In this document: positions 9,028 to 17,297 of the stretch, in pieces
Position numbering within the stretch: the stretch's first letter is position 1
Layout of the letters: each line of letters opens with the position of its first letter
Assembly: GCA_022736495.1 (NCBI GenBank)
Contig: DZCR01000007.1
Coordinates: forward strand, 1-39,718
Reading direction: 5' to 3'
Length of the DNA stretch: 39,718 nucleotides
Origin: Desulfobacca acetoxidans
GTDB taxonomy: Bacteria > Desulfobacterota > Desulfobaccia > Desulfobaccales > 0-14-0-80-60-11
Notes under the pieces: generated by a model
Told to the model about the DNA's origin: nothing
What the model saw: the letters and a program-made list of their open reading frames with translations, nothing else
The model's database searches: none
Position numbers and translations under genes: made by a program

Positions 9028-9471
9028 CTATTTTTCCAGCGCCTTGATTTTATTCAGCCGCCGTTGGAAGCGCTCTTTCCCTTTAAAGCTCGCCTTCAAA
9101 AAGTTCTGAATCAGCTCCCAGGCCAGGGCGTAACAGGTCACGCGCCCTCCCAGGCACATGATATTCATGTCGTCGTCCTCTACCCCCTGGTGAGCGGAGT
9201 AGGAATCGGTGATGAGCGCGCCCCGGGCTCCCGGCACCTTGTTCACCGCCACGCAGGCCCCCACCCCGCTGCCGCAAAAGGCAATGCCCCGTTCCACCTC
9301 ACCTTGAGCCACGGCCCGGGCCAGCGGCACCACCAGGTCGGGAAAGTCGTCGGTGGGGACATATTCATGGGCGCCGTAGTCGATCACTTCGTGTCCCAGG
9401 CCTTTAAGCTCTTCCTTCATCTGCTCTTTCAGTTCAAAGCCACCGTGGTCCGCGGCGATGCCCAAACGCAT
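9028..9471 (-). CDS. rpiB: Ribose-5-phosphate isomerase B
   Basis: Interconverts ribose 5-phosphate and ribulose 5-phosphate. This is a 147-residue RpiB/LacAB-family protein. The opening GIAADHGG supplies the phosphate-contacting Asp8-His9. The catalytic Cys66 lies in CGSGVGACVAVNK, close to the usual CGSGIGxSIAANK. The MNIMCLGGR segment is conserved. The ATG follows AAGGGG with eight bases of spacing. A 192-base gap with repeat-like palindromes separates it from tkt upstream, while tal follows after only 12 bases. Confidence 0.94.
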   Translation of the reverse strand: MRLGIAADHGGFELKEQMKEELKGLGHEVIDYGAHEYVPTDDFPDLVVPLARAVAQGEVERGIAFCGSGVGACVAVNKVPGARGALITDSYSAHQGVEDDDMNIMCLGGRVTCYALAWELIQNFLKASFKGKERFQRRLNKIKALEK

Positions 9472-9535
9472 GGCGTTTTCCCCTTAAGTAAGGTTTTCCG
9501 TTTTCAATATTGATAGTTTCGTAGAAAGTCCAAAG

Positions 9536-9655
9536 TTCCCTCCTCCTTGAGGGGGGATGATGAGGTGTGGATGAAATAATTAGCACTTTCAACCAGTTAT
9601 TTTCCCCTCCCACCAGGGGAGGGGAAACGGCGGGTTTTAAACCCGCCCTTCCGCT
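9536..9655. repeat. Palindrome cluster in the tkt-rpiB gap
   Basis: Three G/C-rich inverted repeats occur in 120 bases. An imperfect CCCTC..GAGGG hairpin lies at about 9538-9556. A perfect 11-bp stem joins 9601-9611 and 9617-9627 (TTTCCCCTCCC with GGGAGGGGAAA). A 9-bp stem joins 9629-9637 and 9639-9647 (GGCGGGTTT with AAACCCGCC). Their form resembles dispersed REP-type elements. No protein is encoded. Being tandem and between co-directional genes, they may shape messenger ends. Confidence 0.55.
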
Positions 9656-9663
9656 GATCATCC

Positions 9664-11508
9664 TTATTTTATCTGCATTACCAGCTTAATAATGGCGCTC
9701 CGGGAGATCTCCTCGAAATCCAGCAGTTGCGCAGGCTTGCCGGTCTTGGGCTTCTTGGTTACCGCCAGGGAATACACCGCAACCGGATGGGGAGCCAGGG
9801 CGCCCAACACGGCTTCGCCAATGCCCCCCGCGGGATAATGGTCTTCCACGGTGATCAGGCCCTGGGTGGCTTTGGCCGCGGCCAGCAGGGTGGCTGCGTC
9901 CACCGGCTTGATGCTGTAAAGGTCGATGACCCGGATGTTGATCCCCTCTTTCTGCAACTCATCGTAGGCCGCCAAGGCCTCAAACAGGGTAACCCCCGCG
10001 CCGATAACCGTGGCCACGTCGCTGGCGCTCTGGCGCAGCACCTTGCAGCCCCCGATGGGAAACTCCTCATCGGGACCGTATGTGATGGGGGTGGCTGAAC
10101 GGTTGGTGCGGATATAGACGATACCGTGATGTCTCAGGGCGGCTTCCACCAGGCGCTCGGTGGACACCGCGTCCGCAGGGTAGAGCACCACACTATCCCG
10201 CACCGACCGGAACATGGCCAGGTCTTCCAGGCCCATCTGGGAAGGCCCGTCTTCGCCGATGGAGACTCCCGCGTGGGATCCCGCGAACTTCAGGTTGGGC
10301 TCACTATATTGGCTCATGCGGATTTGGTCAAAGGTTCGGGTAAAAAAGGCCGCAAAGGTGGAGACAAAGGGGATTTTGCCCCGGGTGGCCAGCCCCAGGC
10401 CGGCGCCCACCATGTTCTGCTCGGCGATGTACATTTCGAAAAATTTCTTGGGATAGGCGTCCTCGAAGATTTCCGCATAAGTGGAGTTGCTCACCTCGCC
10501 GTCCAGGCTCACCAGGTTGGGAAACTGGGGATAGAGCCGTTTCAAGGCGTTGCCGTAGGCCTTCCGGGTGGCCAGGGAATCGCCCAGCTTGTAGGACATG
10601 GGTCCCGCGGGCTGAGGCTTAACCTCCGCAGGTTTCAGGTCTTCGGGCTGAGACACCTCTCCCCGGACCGACTTATCCACGGGGCCCAACTCCGGCAAGG
10701 CCTTCTCCAACTGTTCCTGGTTCAAAGTCTTGCCGTGCCAGCCGTTTATATTCTCAATGAACGACACCCCTTTGCCTTTGACGGTATGGGCGATGATCAT
10801 GACGGGTTTGTCGGTCACCGTCATCGCCCTCTCGTAGGCGGCGATAACCTCGGGGAACGAGTGGCCGTCGTTGACGAGAATGGTCTCCCAGCCGAACGCG
10901 GCAATGCGGTCCTCATAAGCCATCAGGTCCCAGCCGTACATGGTCTCGCCCCGCTGGCCCAGGCGGTTGACGTCCAGCACTGCCACGAGATTATCCATTT
11001 TATAATGGGCCGCCAGCTGCATGGTCTCCCACTGGGAGCCTTCGGCCATTTCACTGTCCCCCAGGAGCACATAGGTGGTATAGGGCAATTTGTCCAGGTA
11101 CTTGGCGTTTAAAGCGATGCCCAACCCGATGGACAGGCCCTGCCCCAAAGAGCCGGTGGCGGCCTCGGTGTAGCGGAACGTCATGGTGGGGTGACCTTCC
11201 AGGGGGCTGCCGAAATGACGGTAGGTCATAATTTCATCTGCGGTCAGCTTGCCGGCTGCGGCCCACAGGGAATAAAACAGCGGCGTGGCGTGCCCCTTGG
11301 AAAAGATAAGCCGGTCGTTGTTGGGGTGCTTGGGGTTATCCAGATCGTACCGGAAAATGCCCCCGAACATCAGGCCCGCCATCAGCTCGGTGGCAGACAA
11401 AGATGAGGTGGGGTGGCCCGAGCCGGCCTGGGTGGTCATGTTGAGAATATAATAACGTATTAAGGTGGCCAGCTTCTTTAGGTGATCCAACTTCGCAGCA
11501 TCAGGCAT
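9664..11508 (-). CDS. tkt: Transketolase
   Basis: Transfers two-carbon units among pentose, heptose and hexose phosphates using thiamine diphosphate. It has 614 residues, the shorter (animal-like) transketolase length. The N-terminal domain has GSGHPTSSLSA and the ThDP/Mg segment GDSEMAEGSQWE followed by VLDVNRLGQ. The pyrimidine domain has the catalytic-Glu segment MYIAEQNMVG and the FAGSHAGVSIGEDG segment. An ATG at 11533-11535 was rejected because AGGAGG falls inside that reading; the ATG at 11506-11508 lies nine bases after it. It is the first gene of the cluster, with about 255 noncoding bases before it. Confidence 0.95.
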   Translation of the reverse strand: MPDAAKLDHLKKLATLIRYYILNMTTQAGSGHPTSSLSATELMAGLMFGGIFRYDLDNPKHPNNDRLIFSKGHATPLFYSLWAAAGKLTADEIMTYRHFGSPLEGHPTMTFRYTEAATGSLGQGLSIGLGIALNAKYLDKLPYTTYVLLGDSEMAEGSQWETMQLAAHYKMDNLVAVLDVNRLGQRGETMYGWDLMAYEDRIAAFGWETILVNDGHSFPEVIAAYERAMTVTDKPVMIIAHTVKGKGVSFIENINGWHGKTLNQEQLEKALPELGPVDKSVRGEVSQPEDLKPAEVKPQPAGPMSYKLGDSLATRKAYGNALKRLYPQFPNLVSLDGEVSNSTYAEIFEDAYPKKFFEMYIAEQNMVGAGLGLATRGKIPFVSTFAAFFTRTFDQIRMSQYSEPNLKFAGSHAGVSIGEDGPSQMGLEDLAMFRSVRDSVVLYPADAVSTERLVEAALRHHGIVYIRTNRSATPITYGPDEEFPIGGCKVLRQSASDVATVIGAGVTLFEALAAYDELQKEGINIRVIDLYSIKPVDAATLLAAAKATQGLITVEDHYPAGGIGEAVLGALAPHPVAVYSLAVTKKPKTGKPAQLLDFEEISRSAIIKLVMQIK

Positions 11509-11582
11509 GTCAGACTTCCTCCTTGGTGAACTCATTCAGGAGACGGGGGCGGTTTTACCGTCAATCCATATAACCGTTCAGC

Positions 11583-11606
11583 AAAACCCTCGGCTTTCGG
11601 GGGTTT
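11583..11606 (-). terminator. Terminator-like hairpin between the NO and pentose clusters
   Basis: On the minus strand AAACCCCCG (11606-11598), a five-base loop and CGAGGGTTT (11592-11584), with one G-T pair, form a 9-bp stem ending in TTTT. It lies between the end of the cytochrome b5-like gene (11764) and the tkt start, where a transcript end is expected. The T-run is part of the stem, so the strength is uncertain. Confidence 0.45.
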
Positions 11607-11763
11607 AATCCACCACCCACGAGAAAAACCAGACTTAAGCGTGGCGTGGCCGCACCATTTCTTCTCCATGACGTCCGGATCAAAAAAACCGGCAATTTGC
11701 ATGTTTTTTCTTAACTTAATAACGAAACTTCATTTGGCAATATCACCGGACCACAAAGCTGCC

Positions 11764-12516
11764 TCATTCATGATGCAGCGGAAACGTCAATGCCGCCCCA
11801 TAGGCTCCGACAACGCCCACCAGCGGGGTAACCGAGCAGATCAGGGTCAAATAGACCAGGCTGGGCCAATCCCACCTTTGGACCAGGATCTCCGGGTTTA
11901 AAAAACGCCAGACCCAGGCCCCAGTTCCCAGAAGCAGCAAGATGGGGGACAGGATCAGCTTGATGACCACGGGCGGCAAGGGGCGAGAGTCATAGTTCAG
12001 CCACCAGGTGAACCAGCCGGTCACCATGGCCACCGGGGTGAACAGCACCCCCCCCGCCAGGCAGTGAAACCCGGTGACCTCAAAAGAGCTGACCCCCGTA
12101 AATAAATACAGCAGCGTAAAAACAGTGGTGGCTATCATGAAGACGATGGGAAAGTGCACCACCATAGGATGGGGATGGCGGCGGAGCAGCGGCACCCGAT
12201 GCACCTGCCGCAGCCAGAACTCCCGGGCTGCCGACGGGTGGGCCTCCGGGACTTCGGGGTCCGTCTCCTTGATGACCCCCACCTGCGGATAGCGTTCGAA
12301 GACTTCCTCACCGTGGGGGGCGTCAGCAAACTCCCCGGTGAGGTCGGCCCCGGCCCCGTGTGCCTCCATGTGCCGCCCCCCCTCCCACAAGGCGCTGTCA
12401 CTGACGTCGTACACCTTACCCTGAAAGGCAATATAGATGGGCCGGCCGTCGGCCCCGGTGTGGGTAGCCAGGTCTTGAAGGGTGAATTTCCGATCTTTGG
12501 GTTGATTGTCAGCCAA
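11764..12516 (-). CDS. Cytochrome b5-like domain fused to DUF2231-like membrane domain
   Basis: A 250-residue protein in two parts. Residues about 10-82 form a short cytochrome b5-like heme domain, with candidate heme histidines at 49 or 53 and at 68 (the PHG segment). Residues about 110-250 contain four hydrophobic helices opening with RRHPHPMVVHFPIVF, a DUF2231-type signature. The start is TTG, eight bases after AAAGGA. It lies 132 bases after the NO reductase gene and is a paralogue, over its membrane half, of the protein at 14954-15517. A role in electron delivery to or from the NO reductase is inferred from context only. Confidence 0.8.
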   Translation of the reverse strand: MADNQPKDRKFTLQDLATHTGADGRPIYIAFQGKVYDVSDSALWEGGRHMEAHGAGADLTGEFADAPHGEEVFERYPQVGVIKETDPEVPEAHPSAAREFWLRQVHRVPLLRRHPHPMVVHFPIVFMIATTVFTLLYLFTGVSSFEVTGFHCLAGGVLFTPVAMVTGWFTWWLNYDSRPLPPVVIKLILSPILLLLGTGAWVWRFLNPEILVQRWDWPSLVYLTLICSVTPLVGVVGAYGAALTFPLHHE

Positions 12517-12648
12517 GGCGACAGTCCTTTCCGCTCCGACTTTTTTTAGGGCCCGCTATCTGGTCTCGGTGTCTATCGAGTCTTGCTTAACCAAGCATAC
12601 ATTCATTAGCAGAGACCGGTCGGCGTAGCGGCCCACAAGGCCGCACCC

Positions 12649-14943
12649 TCAGGCTTGCACAACCGGATGGGTTGCGGACCGGGTGATATACCAGTAAGTC
12701 AGGCCCGCAGCCATCACCATGGGCACCACCCCCAGAAAGATGAAGACCAGATCGCCGGGCATGCGGCACCACTCAATAAAGCGCGCCGGGTCCTGCCCGG
12801 TATAGGCCAGGCTACGGGCGTGCCAGTAGCCGTTGGTTAGAACGTCGTAGAATTGTAGGACCCCGCCGGGGAACAGATTGCCCACCACCATGAGGGCCAG
12901 GCCGATATTCAGCCCCCAAAAGGATACCCGGATGTATTTTTCCGGACGGGCCCACTGCTCATCCGGCAAAACCTGGCGCAGAGCCATGACGGTCAGGGCC
13001 ATAGCCTCCATGCCGAAAGCGCCCATCAGGGCGGTGTGGCCGTGGTTTGGGGTTAAGATGGTGCCCACCTCGAAATAGCTGATGATGGGCAGATTGATGA
13101 GAAACCCGAAGATGCCGGCCCCCACGAAATTCCAAAACCCCACGGCCATGAGGAAGTAAAATGTCCATTTGTGGGGCATGGCCAGATGCTGGCCGCAGAC
13201 CGCGCAGTCGTCCTTAGTCAGTTTGACGAAGTCCCAGGCATCCAGGGTCAAGAGCGTCAGGGGCACCACCTCCATGGCCGAAAACATCGCGGACAGGCCC
13301 ATGTTGATGTTGGTCTGCCCGGTCCAGTACCAATGATGGCCGGTGCCCACGATGCCGCTCCCCAAAAAGAGGATGGCGTCTAAATATATCACCCGGGTAG
13401 CGGTCTGCCGGGAGACCACGCCCAGGAGAAAGAAGGTCACGGCTACCATGGCGGTCACCAGCAGTTCAAAGAAACCTTCCACCCAGAGGTGGATGATCCA
13501 GAAACGCCAGTTGTCCACCACGGTGAAGTTGGTGGTGCTGCCATAAAAAAAGGCGGGGAGGTAAAAGACCGGAATGGCCAGGGCGGCCAGCAGGAACAGG
13601 CCCGAGACCTCCCGGCGCTCCGAGTTTTTAAAAGCCGGGGCCAAGGCCCGGTATAAGAGCGCCACCCAGAGGAGCAGCCCTACAGCCAGCAAAATCTGCC
13701 AGGCGCGCCCCAGGTCCAGGTACTCCCAGCCCTGGTGGCCGAACCAGACCCAGAGTCTGCCCAGGAGTTGATTGATGCCCAGGATTTCCCCCAAGAGGCT
13801 GCCGGCCACCACCACTACCAAGGCCCAGAAGAGCCCGTGGATGCCTTTGACCTGGCCTTTGGGTTCAGCCTCCCCCAGGGAGGAGGCCAGGACCAGGCCC
13901 CCGGCCACGTAAGCGGTGGCGATCCAGAAAATTGCCAGTTGCAGGTGCCAGGTGCGCAAGATGTTGCTGGGGAACCACTGGTAAAGGTTGAGTCCGTAAA
14001 AGCTGCCCGGTTCGGCCCGGTTGTGGGCCACAGCCCCGCCCACCAAGACCTGGGCCAGGAACAGCAGGGCGACCACGAGGAAATATTTGATAGTGGCCTT
14101 CTGAGTAAGGCTGGCCTGGCCCGGCCGCATTTGGGGATGCGCCGGTGCGTCGAGCCCTCTCCACCCCAGGTAGTTGAACTTGCCGAAGGCAAAAAGAATA
14201 ATTGCAGTCCCGGCCAGCAACGTGATGAGGCTTAAGGCGCTCCACAGGTAGGCCGCGGCCGGGGGGGTGTTGCCTGCCAGGGGATCGTAAGGAAAATTGT
14301 TGGTATAGGAATAATCCTGGCCCGGGCGATTAGCCACGGAGGCCCAGGCGGTCCAGGCAAAAAAGGCGGTAAGCTGGCGTAATTCTTTCGGATCGGTGAT
14401 GTACTTATTCTTGAGGCCGCCGTTCTGCTCGGGGTAGGCGAAATAGTCGGTCCAGGCGCCCATCTGCTGCTGATAGGCGGCGGCTTCCGGTTCCGAGAAG
14501 ATCAGGGTTTGGCTACTGTGATCGTAGCGGTTGACTTTCAAGAGACGCTGGACCGCAGCCTCCACCGCATCCCTTTCGGGCTCGTGGATGTCAGCCAGGG
14601 GACGCCCATAGACCTGCCGGGCTTCCGTCTCGGCGGCTTCAAGGGCCAGGGCATGGAGATAGGCCGCGGAAAAATCCGGTCCCAGATAGGCCCCGTGCCC
14701 CCAGATGGTGCCATTTTCCATGAGGGCATATTTCAAAAAAACCTGTTGCCCAGACAGGATATCGTCCCGGGTAAAGATGGTCCCGCCCTGGGCGTTGGTG
14801 ACCTTGGCAGGAATGGGCGGGGCGTCCTTGTACGCCAGCGTGGCCACGAAGATCAGGACAGAAAACCCGATGATCATGGTGACAATGAGTCCGATTTTCC
14901 ACCAGGGCGAAAGGTCCGGCCCGGCTTGCCCTTGCGTTACCAT
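12649..14943 (-). CDS. norB: Quinol-dependent nitric oxide reductase (qNor)
   Basis: Reduces two NO to N2O in the cytoplasmic membrane, taking electrons from quinol. It has 764 residues, the length of the single-subunit qNor with its N-terminal NorC-like extension (about residues 1-240), rather than the 450-residue cNorB. The extension lacks a heme c motif, as expected for qNor. The catalytic core has HLWVEGFFE (His485 and conserved Glu), the FeB pair His536-His537 in GTGHHWYW, His634/His636 in NHGHTALMGAFGME, and RTWHLQ for a low-spin heme ligand. The ATG follows AGGAGG by six bases. A DUF2231-like gene ends 10 bases upstream. Confidence 0.95.
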   Translation of the reverse strand: MVTQGQAGPDLSPWWKIGLIVTMIIGFSVLIFVATLAYKDAPPIPAKVTNAQGGTIFTRDDILSGQQVFLKYALMENGTIWGHGAYLGPDFSAAYLHALALEAAETEARQVYGRPLADIHEPERDAVEAAVQRLLKVNRYDHSSQTLIFSEPEAAAYQQQMGAWTDYFAYPEQNGGLKNKYITDPKELRQLTAFFAWTAWASVANRPGQDYSYTNNFPYDPLAGNTPPAAAYLWSALSLITLLAGTAIILFAFGKFNYLGWRGLDAPAHPQMRPGQASLTQKATIKYFLVVALLFLAQVLVGGAVAHNRAEPGSFYGLNLYQWFPSNILRTWHLQLAIFWIATAYVAGGLVLASSLGEAEPKGQVKGIHGLFWALVVVVAGSLLGEILGINQLLGRLWVWFGHQGWEYLDLGRAWQILLAVGLLLWVALLYRALAPAFKNSERREVSGLFLLAALAIPVFYLPAFFYGSTTNFTVVDNWRFWIIHLWVEGFFELLVTAMVAVTFFLLGVVSRQTATRVIYLDAILFLGSGIVGTGHHWYWTGQTNINMGLSAMFSAMEVVPLTLLTLDAWDFVKLTKDDCAVCGQHLAMPHKWTFYFLMAVGFWNFVGAGIFGFLINLPIISYFEVGTILTPNHGHTALMGAFGMEAMALTVMALRQVLPDEQWARPEKYIRVSFWGLNIGLALMVVGNLFPGGVLQFYDVLTNGYWHARSLAYTGQDPARFIEWCRMPGDLVFIFLGVVPMVMAAGLTYWYITRSATHPVVQA

Positions 14944-14953
14944 GTTCTGCCTC

Positions 14954-15517
14954 CTAAAGTTTTTTCAGCCCGGCCGTCGGCGGGGATACTTCTTCCAGGG
15001 GAAAGGTGACCATGCCGCCGAAGTAGCCGTTGGCCGTCACCAGGGACGTCAAGGACAACACCATCAAGAAATAGGCAAAATTTGTCCCCGTAAGGTCTTT
15101 GAGGACGTCAGGGTTCAGCCAGCGCCATACAAAGGCCGCGGTGGAGATAGCCAACACCGCATAGGACAAGGCTTTTTCAATTTTCACGGTCTTATGGAGG
15201 CCGTCGGGGAAATTGAGCCAGTGAGTGAACAGGCCGGTGGCCACCGCCAGGGGCATGGTAAAGAGTCCGGCCCCCAGGCAATAAAACGCTGTATCATCAA
15301 AGGATTTATCCCCGGTGATGACATACAGGACGCTGAAAAATGTGGTGGACAGCATAAAGACAATGGGAAAGTGAGACAACATGGGATGCGGGTGCCGCCG
15401 CAGCCAGGGGTAGCGGTTTAAAAGCCTCGACAGGAAGGGCGGGACTACTCTGACCGGAGGCGACACCTTCGGGTCTGCGGGCCGTGAATAAGATAATGCA
15501 CTATGCCCCAAACTCAC
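14954..15517 (-). CDS. DUF2231-like four-helix membrane protein
   Basis: A 187-residue integral membrane protein with four hydrophobic helices between about residues 45 and 175. The first is preceded by RRHPHPMLSHFPIVF, nearly the same motif as in the protein at 11764-12516, and both end in a short segment reading TFPL. It lacks the cytochrome b5-like domain. The start codon is GTG, about nine bases after GAGGGGG. It ends 10 bases before norB, so co-translation is likely. The conserved His residues could ligate heme, but the function of this family is not established. Confidence 0.8.
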   Translation of the reverse strand: MSLGHSALSYSRPADPKVSPPVRVVPPFLSRLLNRYPWLRRHPHPMLSHFPIVFMLSTTFFSVLYVITGDKSFDDTAFYCLGAGLFTMPLAVATGLFTHWLNFPDGLHKTVKIEKALSYAVLAISTAAFVWRWLNPDVLKDLTGTNFAYFLMVLSLTSLVTANGYFGGMVTFPLEEVSPPTAGLKKL

Positions 15518-15565
15518 GGCAACTTGCCCCCTCTCTCTTCCCTGGTATTTTTCTTTCGCACCACC

Positions 15566-16450
15566 CTAACCTATCAGGTTGACCAGGGCCAGGCTTAGTA
15601 TGGCCAGCGGATAGTAGCTGGCCCGGTTGAACAACGCCGCGGCCTGCGCTTTGTCTTTGGTTTGATACAGCCGCAGGGCCGGAAGCAGTAGAAAATAGCC
15701 GCCCACCGCCACTGCCAGGCCCATCAGCACCGGCGTGAACCGCAACGGGGTGACTTGCAACAACACCGTGCTCAGAACTACGCTTAGACCCAGGGCCCCC
15801 AGGATAATGGCGTTGGCCTTATCGGGGCCATACCGCACCGGAATGGTCTGGGCCCCCAGGCTTTGATCCTCTTCCACATCATGCCAGTCGGCGGGAATAT
15901 TCTGGCCGCCGATTTCCCAGCAGAATAGCCACAGAAAGAGGAGCAGCAGGAACCCGGGCGCGGGGTGCGGGTCCACGGCAAAGACTGCGGCCATCCCGCC
16001 CAGGGTCTTGACCAGGCCGCTGACCAAGGTCCTTAAATGGCTGACCCGCAGCAGCAGACAATAAATCACCTCCAACAGGCACCCGGCCAGGAAGATATAG
16101 GCGCACGCGGGATTGAGATGGTAAGCTCCCGCCAGGGCCATGGCCGCCCAGCCCAACGTCCACAGGAGTCCTTCGCCAAAACCCACCTGACCCTGGGCCA
16201 TGGGGTGACGCATGAACAGGGCGTCCAGATAGCTGGCCTTAGGCCGCCCTCCAGTGGCCTTAAGCTTTTCCTGATCCACCCGGTAATCTACCACATCATT
16301 TAAGGCGTACACTGCGGTATAGCCCGCGAAGACCGTCAGCAGACCCACCGCGGTTACCTCCAGGGGAGGCACCCCGCCAAACCAAAGCAGCGCCGCCAAG
16401 GCCGGCGTCGCCAGGTCCAGCAGGCCATGGGGCGTCCGGGACAGGGCCAA
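15566..16450 (-). CDS. UbiA-family prenyltransferase
   Basis: An integral membrane enzyme expected to attach a polyprenyl chain to an acceptor. At least 294 residues form eight or nine helices. The first Asp-rich motif reads NDVVDYRVD, and the second region reads DWHDVEEDQSLGAQTIPVRYG. The conventional start here is TTG at 16448-16450 without a ribosome site. The frame stays open upstream, and a CTG at 16502-16504, seven bases after AAAGGAG, would add 18 residues (ending SRIKLF) that look like a genuine N-terminus. It leads the NO reductase operon. The acceptor is unknown; quinone, heme or an Ebo-type (EboC) role are options. Confidence 0.82.
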   Translation of the reverse strand: MALSRTPHGLLDLATPALAALLWFGGVPPLEVTAVGLLTVFAGYTAVYALNDVVDYRVDQEKLKATGGRPKASYLDALFMRHPMAQGQVGFGEGLLWTLGWAAMALAGAYHLNPACAYIFLAGCLLEVIYCLLLRVSHLRTLVSGLVKTLGGMAAVFAVDPHPAPGFLLLLFLWLFCWEIGGQNIPADWHDVEEDQSLGAQTIPVRYGPDKANAIILGALGLSVVLSTVLLQVTPLRFTPVLMGLAVAVGGYFLLLPALRLYQTKDKAQAAALFNRASYYPLAILSLALVNLIG

Positions 16451-16582
16451 AAAGAGTTTTATCCGGGAGAACCCGGCAGTAATCGGAGGGGAGGTGACGT
16501 TCAGAGTCCGTCTCCTTTCCGCTCAAATGGTTTGATCATCAGCTTCCCGCCCGGCCGACGTCGTTCCTGATACTATTTAATT

Positions 16583-16610
16583 AAAATAAGGGCCTCCCGG
16601 GGTCTGTCAA
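16583..16610 (-). promoter_or_regulatory. Sigma-70-type promoter for the NO reductase operon
   Basis: On the minus strand a perfect TTGACA (16610-16605), a 16-base spacer and TATTTT (16588-16583) precede the UbiA gene. The predicted start near 16576 gives a leader of about 70 bases before the CTG/AAAGGAG start region. The 420-base gap up to nuoA holds this promoter and the divergent one and no gene. No clear FNR-, NorR- or HcpR-type site was recognised by eye. Confidence 0.5.
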
Positions 16611-16667
16611 GAGCTACACCCGGGCCGGGAAATGGTTCTTGACCCCTCGGTAAAATAATTGAGGGCA

Positions 16668-16697
16668 TTGACGATCATCTATCAATCTTTGTATATT
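16668..16697 (+). promoter_or_regulatory. Sigma-70-type promoter for the nuo operon
   Basis: TTGACG (16668-16673), an 18-base spacer and TATATT (16692-16697) match the consensus at five of six positions in each box. The leader to nuoA would be about 165 bases. A second candidate, TTGACA (16736-16741) with TAGGTT 17 bases on, is weaker. A CCCTC..GAGGG inverted repeat (16644-16648 and 16661-16665) lies immediately upstream and could be an operator. Confidence 0.55.
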
Positions 16698-16871
16698 TGC
16701 GAACAGTCTTTCAAAACCAGGGTGGTTATTTCACCTTGACAGCCGCAAAGTCGGTTCTTAGGTTTTCCATAGAGCCGGTGCCAAGCCGGTTTTCCGGACG
16801 CACATTATCGCCATGTCGCTTCAGGATGTTTGTAATAAGGAGTCAATTCAGGCCCGTGGGGGAGGATGTCT

Positions 16872-17297
16872 ATGTATCCGGTAACACCCGCCGCCTTAAC
16901 CCCCTGGGCCCCGGAATTATTGAGCTTTGGCTTTTATGTCATCCTCGTGGCGGGCCTGCTGACCGTCCTGCTGTTTCTGACCAGTTGGCTGGGGGAGAAG
17001 AAGCCCGGCCTGGAGAAAAACCGGCCCTATGAATGTGGTGTAATTCCCACCGGTTGGGCCCGGTTCCGTTACCCGGTGCCGTTTTATCTGGTGGCCGTCT
17101 TTTTTCTCATTTTCGACGTGGAAGCCGCGTTCGTCTTTGCCTGGGCCGTGGCCATGGAGGATCTGAGCTGGCGCGGCTGGGTACAGATTTCCGTTTTCAT
17201 CATCGTGCTGCTCTTGAGCCTGTTGTACATCTGGAAAAAGGGAGGTCTCGATTGGAGGCCCATGGCGCCGCCCCGCCGGATAAGCCCGAAAATCTGA
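16872..17297 (+). CDS. nuoA: NADH-quinone oxidoreductase subunit A
   Basis: A small membrane subunit of complex I next to the quinone site. It has 141 residues with three hydrophobic helices. The conserved loop [20 protein letters not shown] and the [10 protein letters not shown] segment are diagnostic. GGGGGAGG directly abuts an ATG at 16866, so the in-frame ATG at 16872 with six bases of spacing is preferred. Its last 46 bases overlap the start of the nuoBCD fusion gene. Confidence 0.93.
   Translation: MYPVTPAALTPWAPELLSFGFYVILVAGLLTVLLFLTSWLGEKKPGLEKNRPYECGVIPTGWARFRYPVPFYLVAVFFLIFDVEAAFVFAWAVAMEDLSWRGWVQISVFIIVLLLSLLYIWKKGGLDWRPMAPPRRISPKI

Noticed and set aside
8080..9513. A 477-codon open frame on the plus strand opposite tal and rpiB
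   Set aside because: It is antisense to two clear enzymes and reflects GC-rich third positions; the translation has no family features. The same holds for 927-1679, 4661-5479 and 10126-11112.
15566..16450. Calling the UbiA-type gene eboC
   Set aside because: It is 16 kb from eboD, on the other strand and in the NO reductase operon; family membership alone does not distinguish EboC.
16505..16871. FNR, NorR or HcpR binding site between the nor and nuo operons
   Set aside because: TGATCA and ATCAA half-like sites occur but no complete spaced palindrome of those classes was seen.
17033..17251. Upstream in-frame extension of the nuoBCD frame
   Set aside because: This part overlaps nuoA in another frame and has no NuoB similarity; the TTG at 17252 with GGGAGG fits the NuoB N-terminus.
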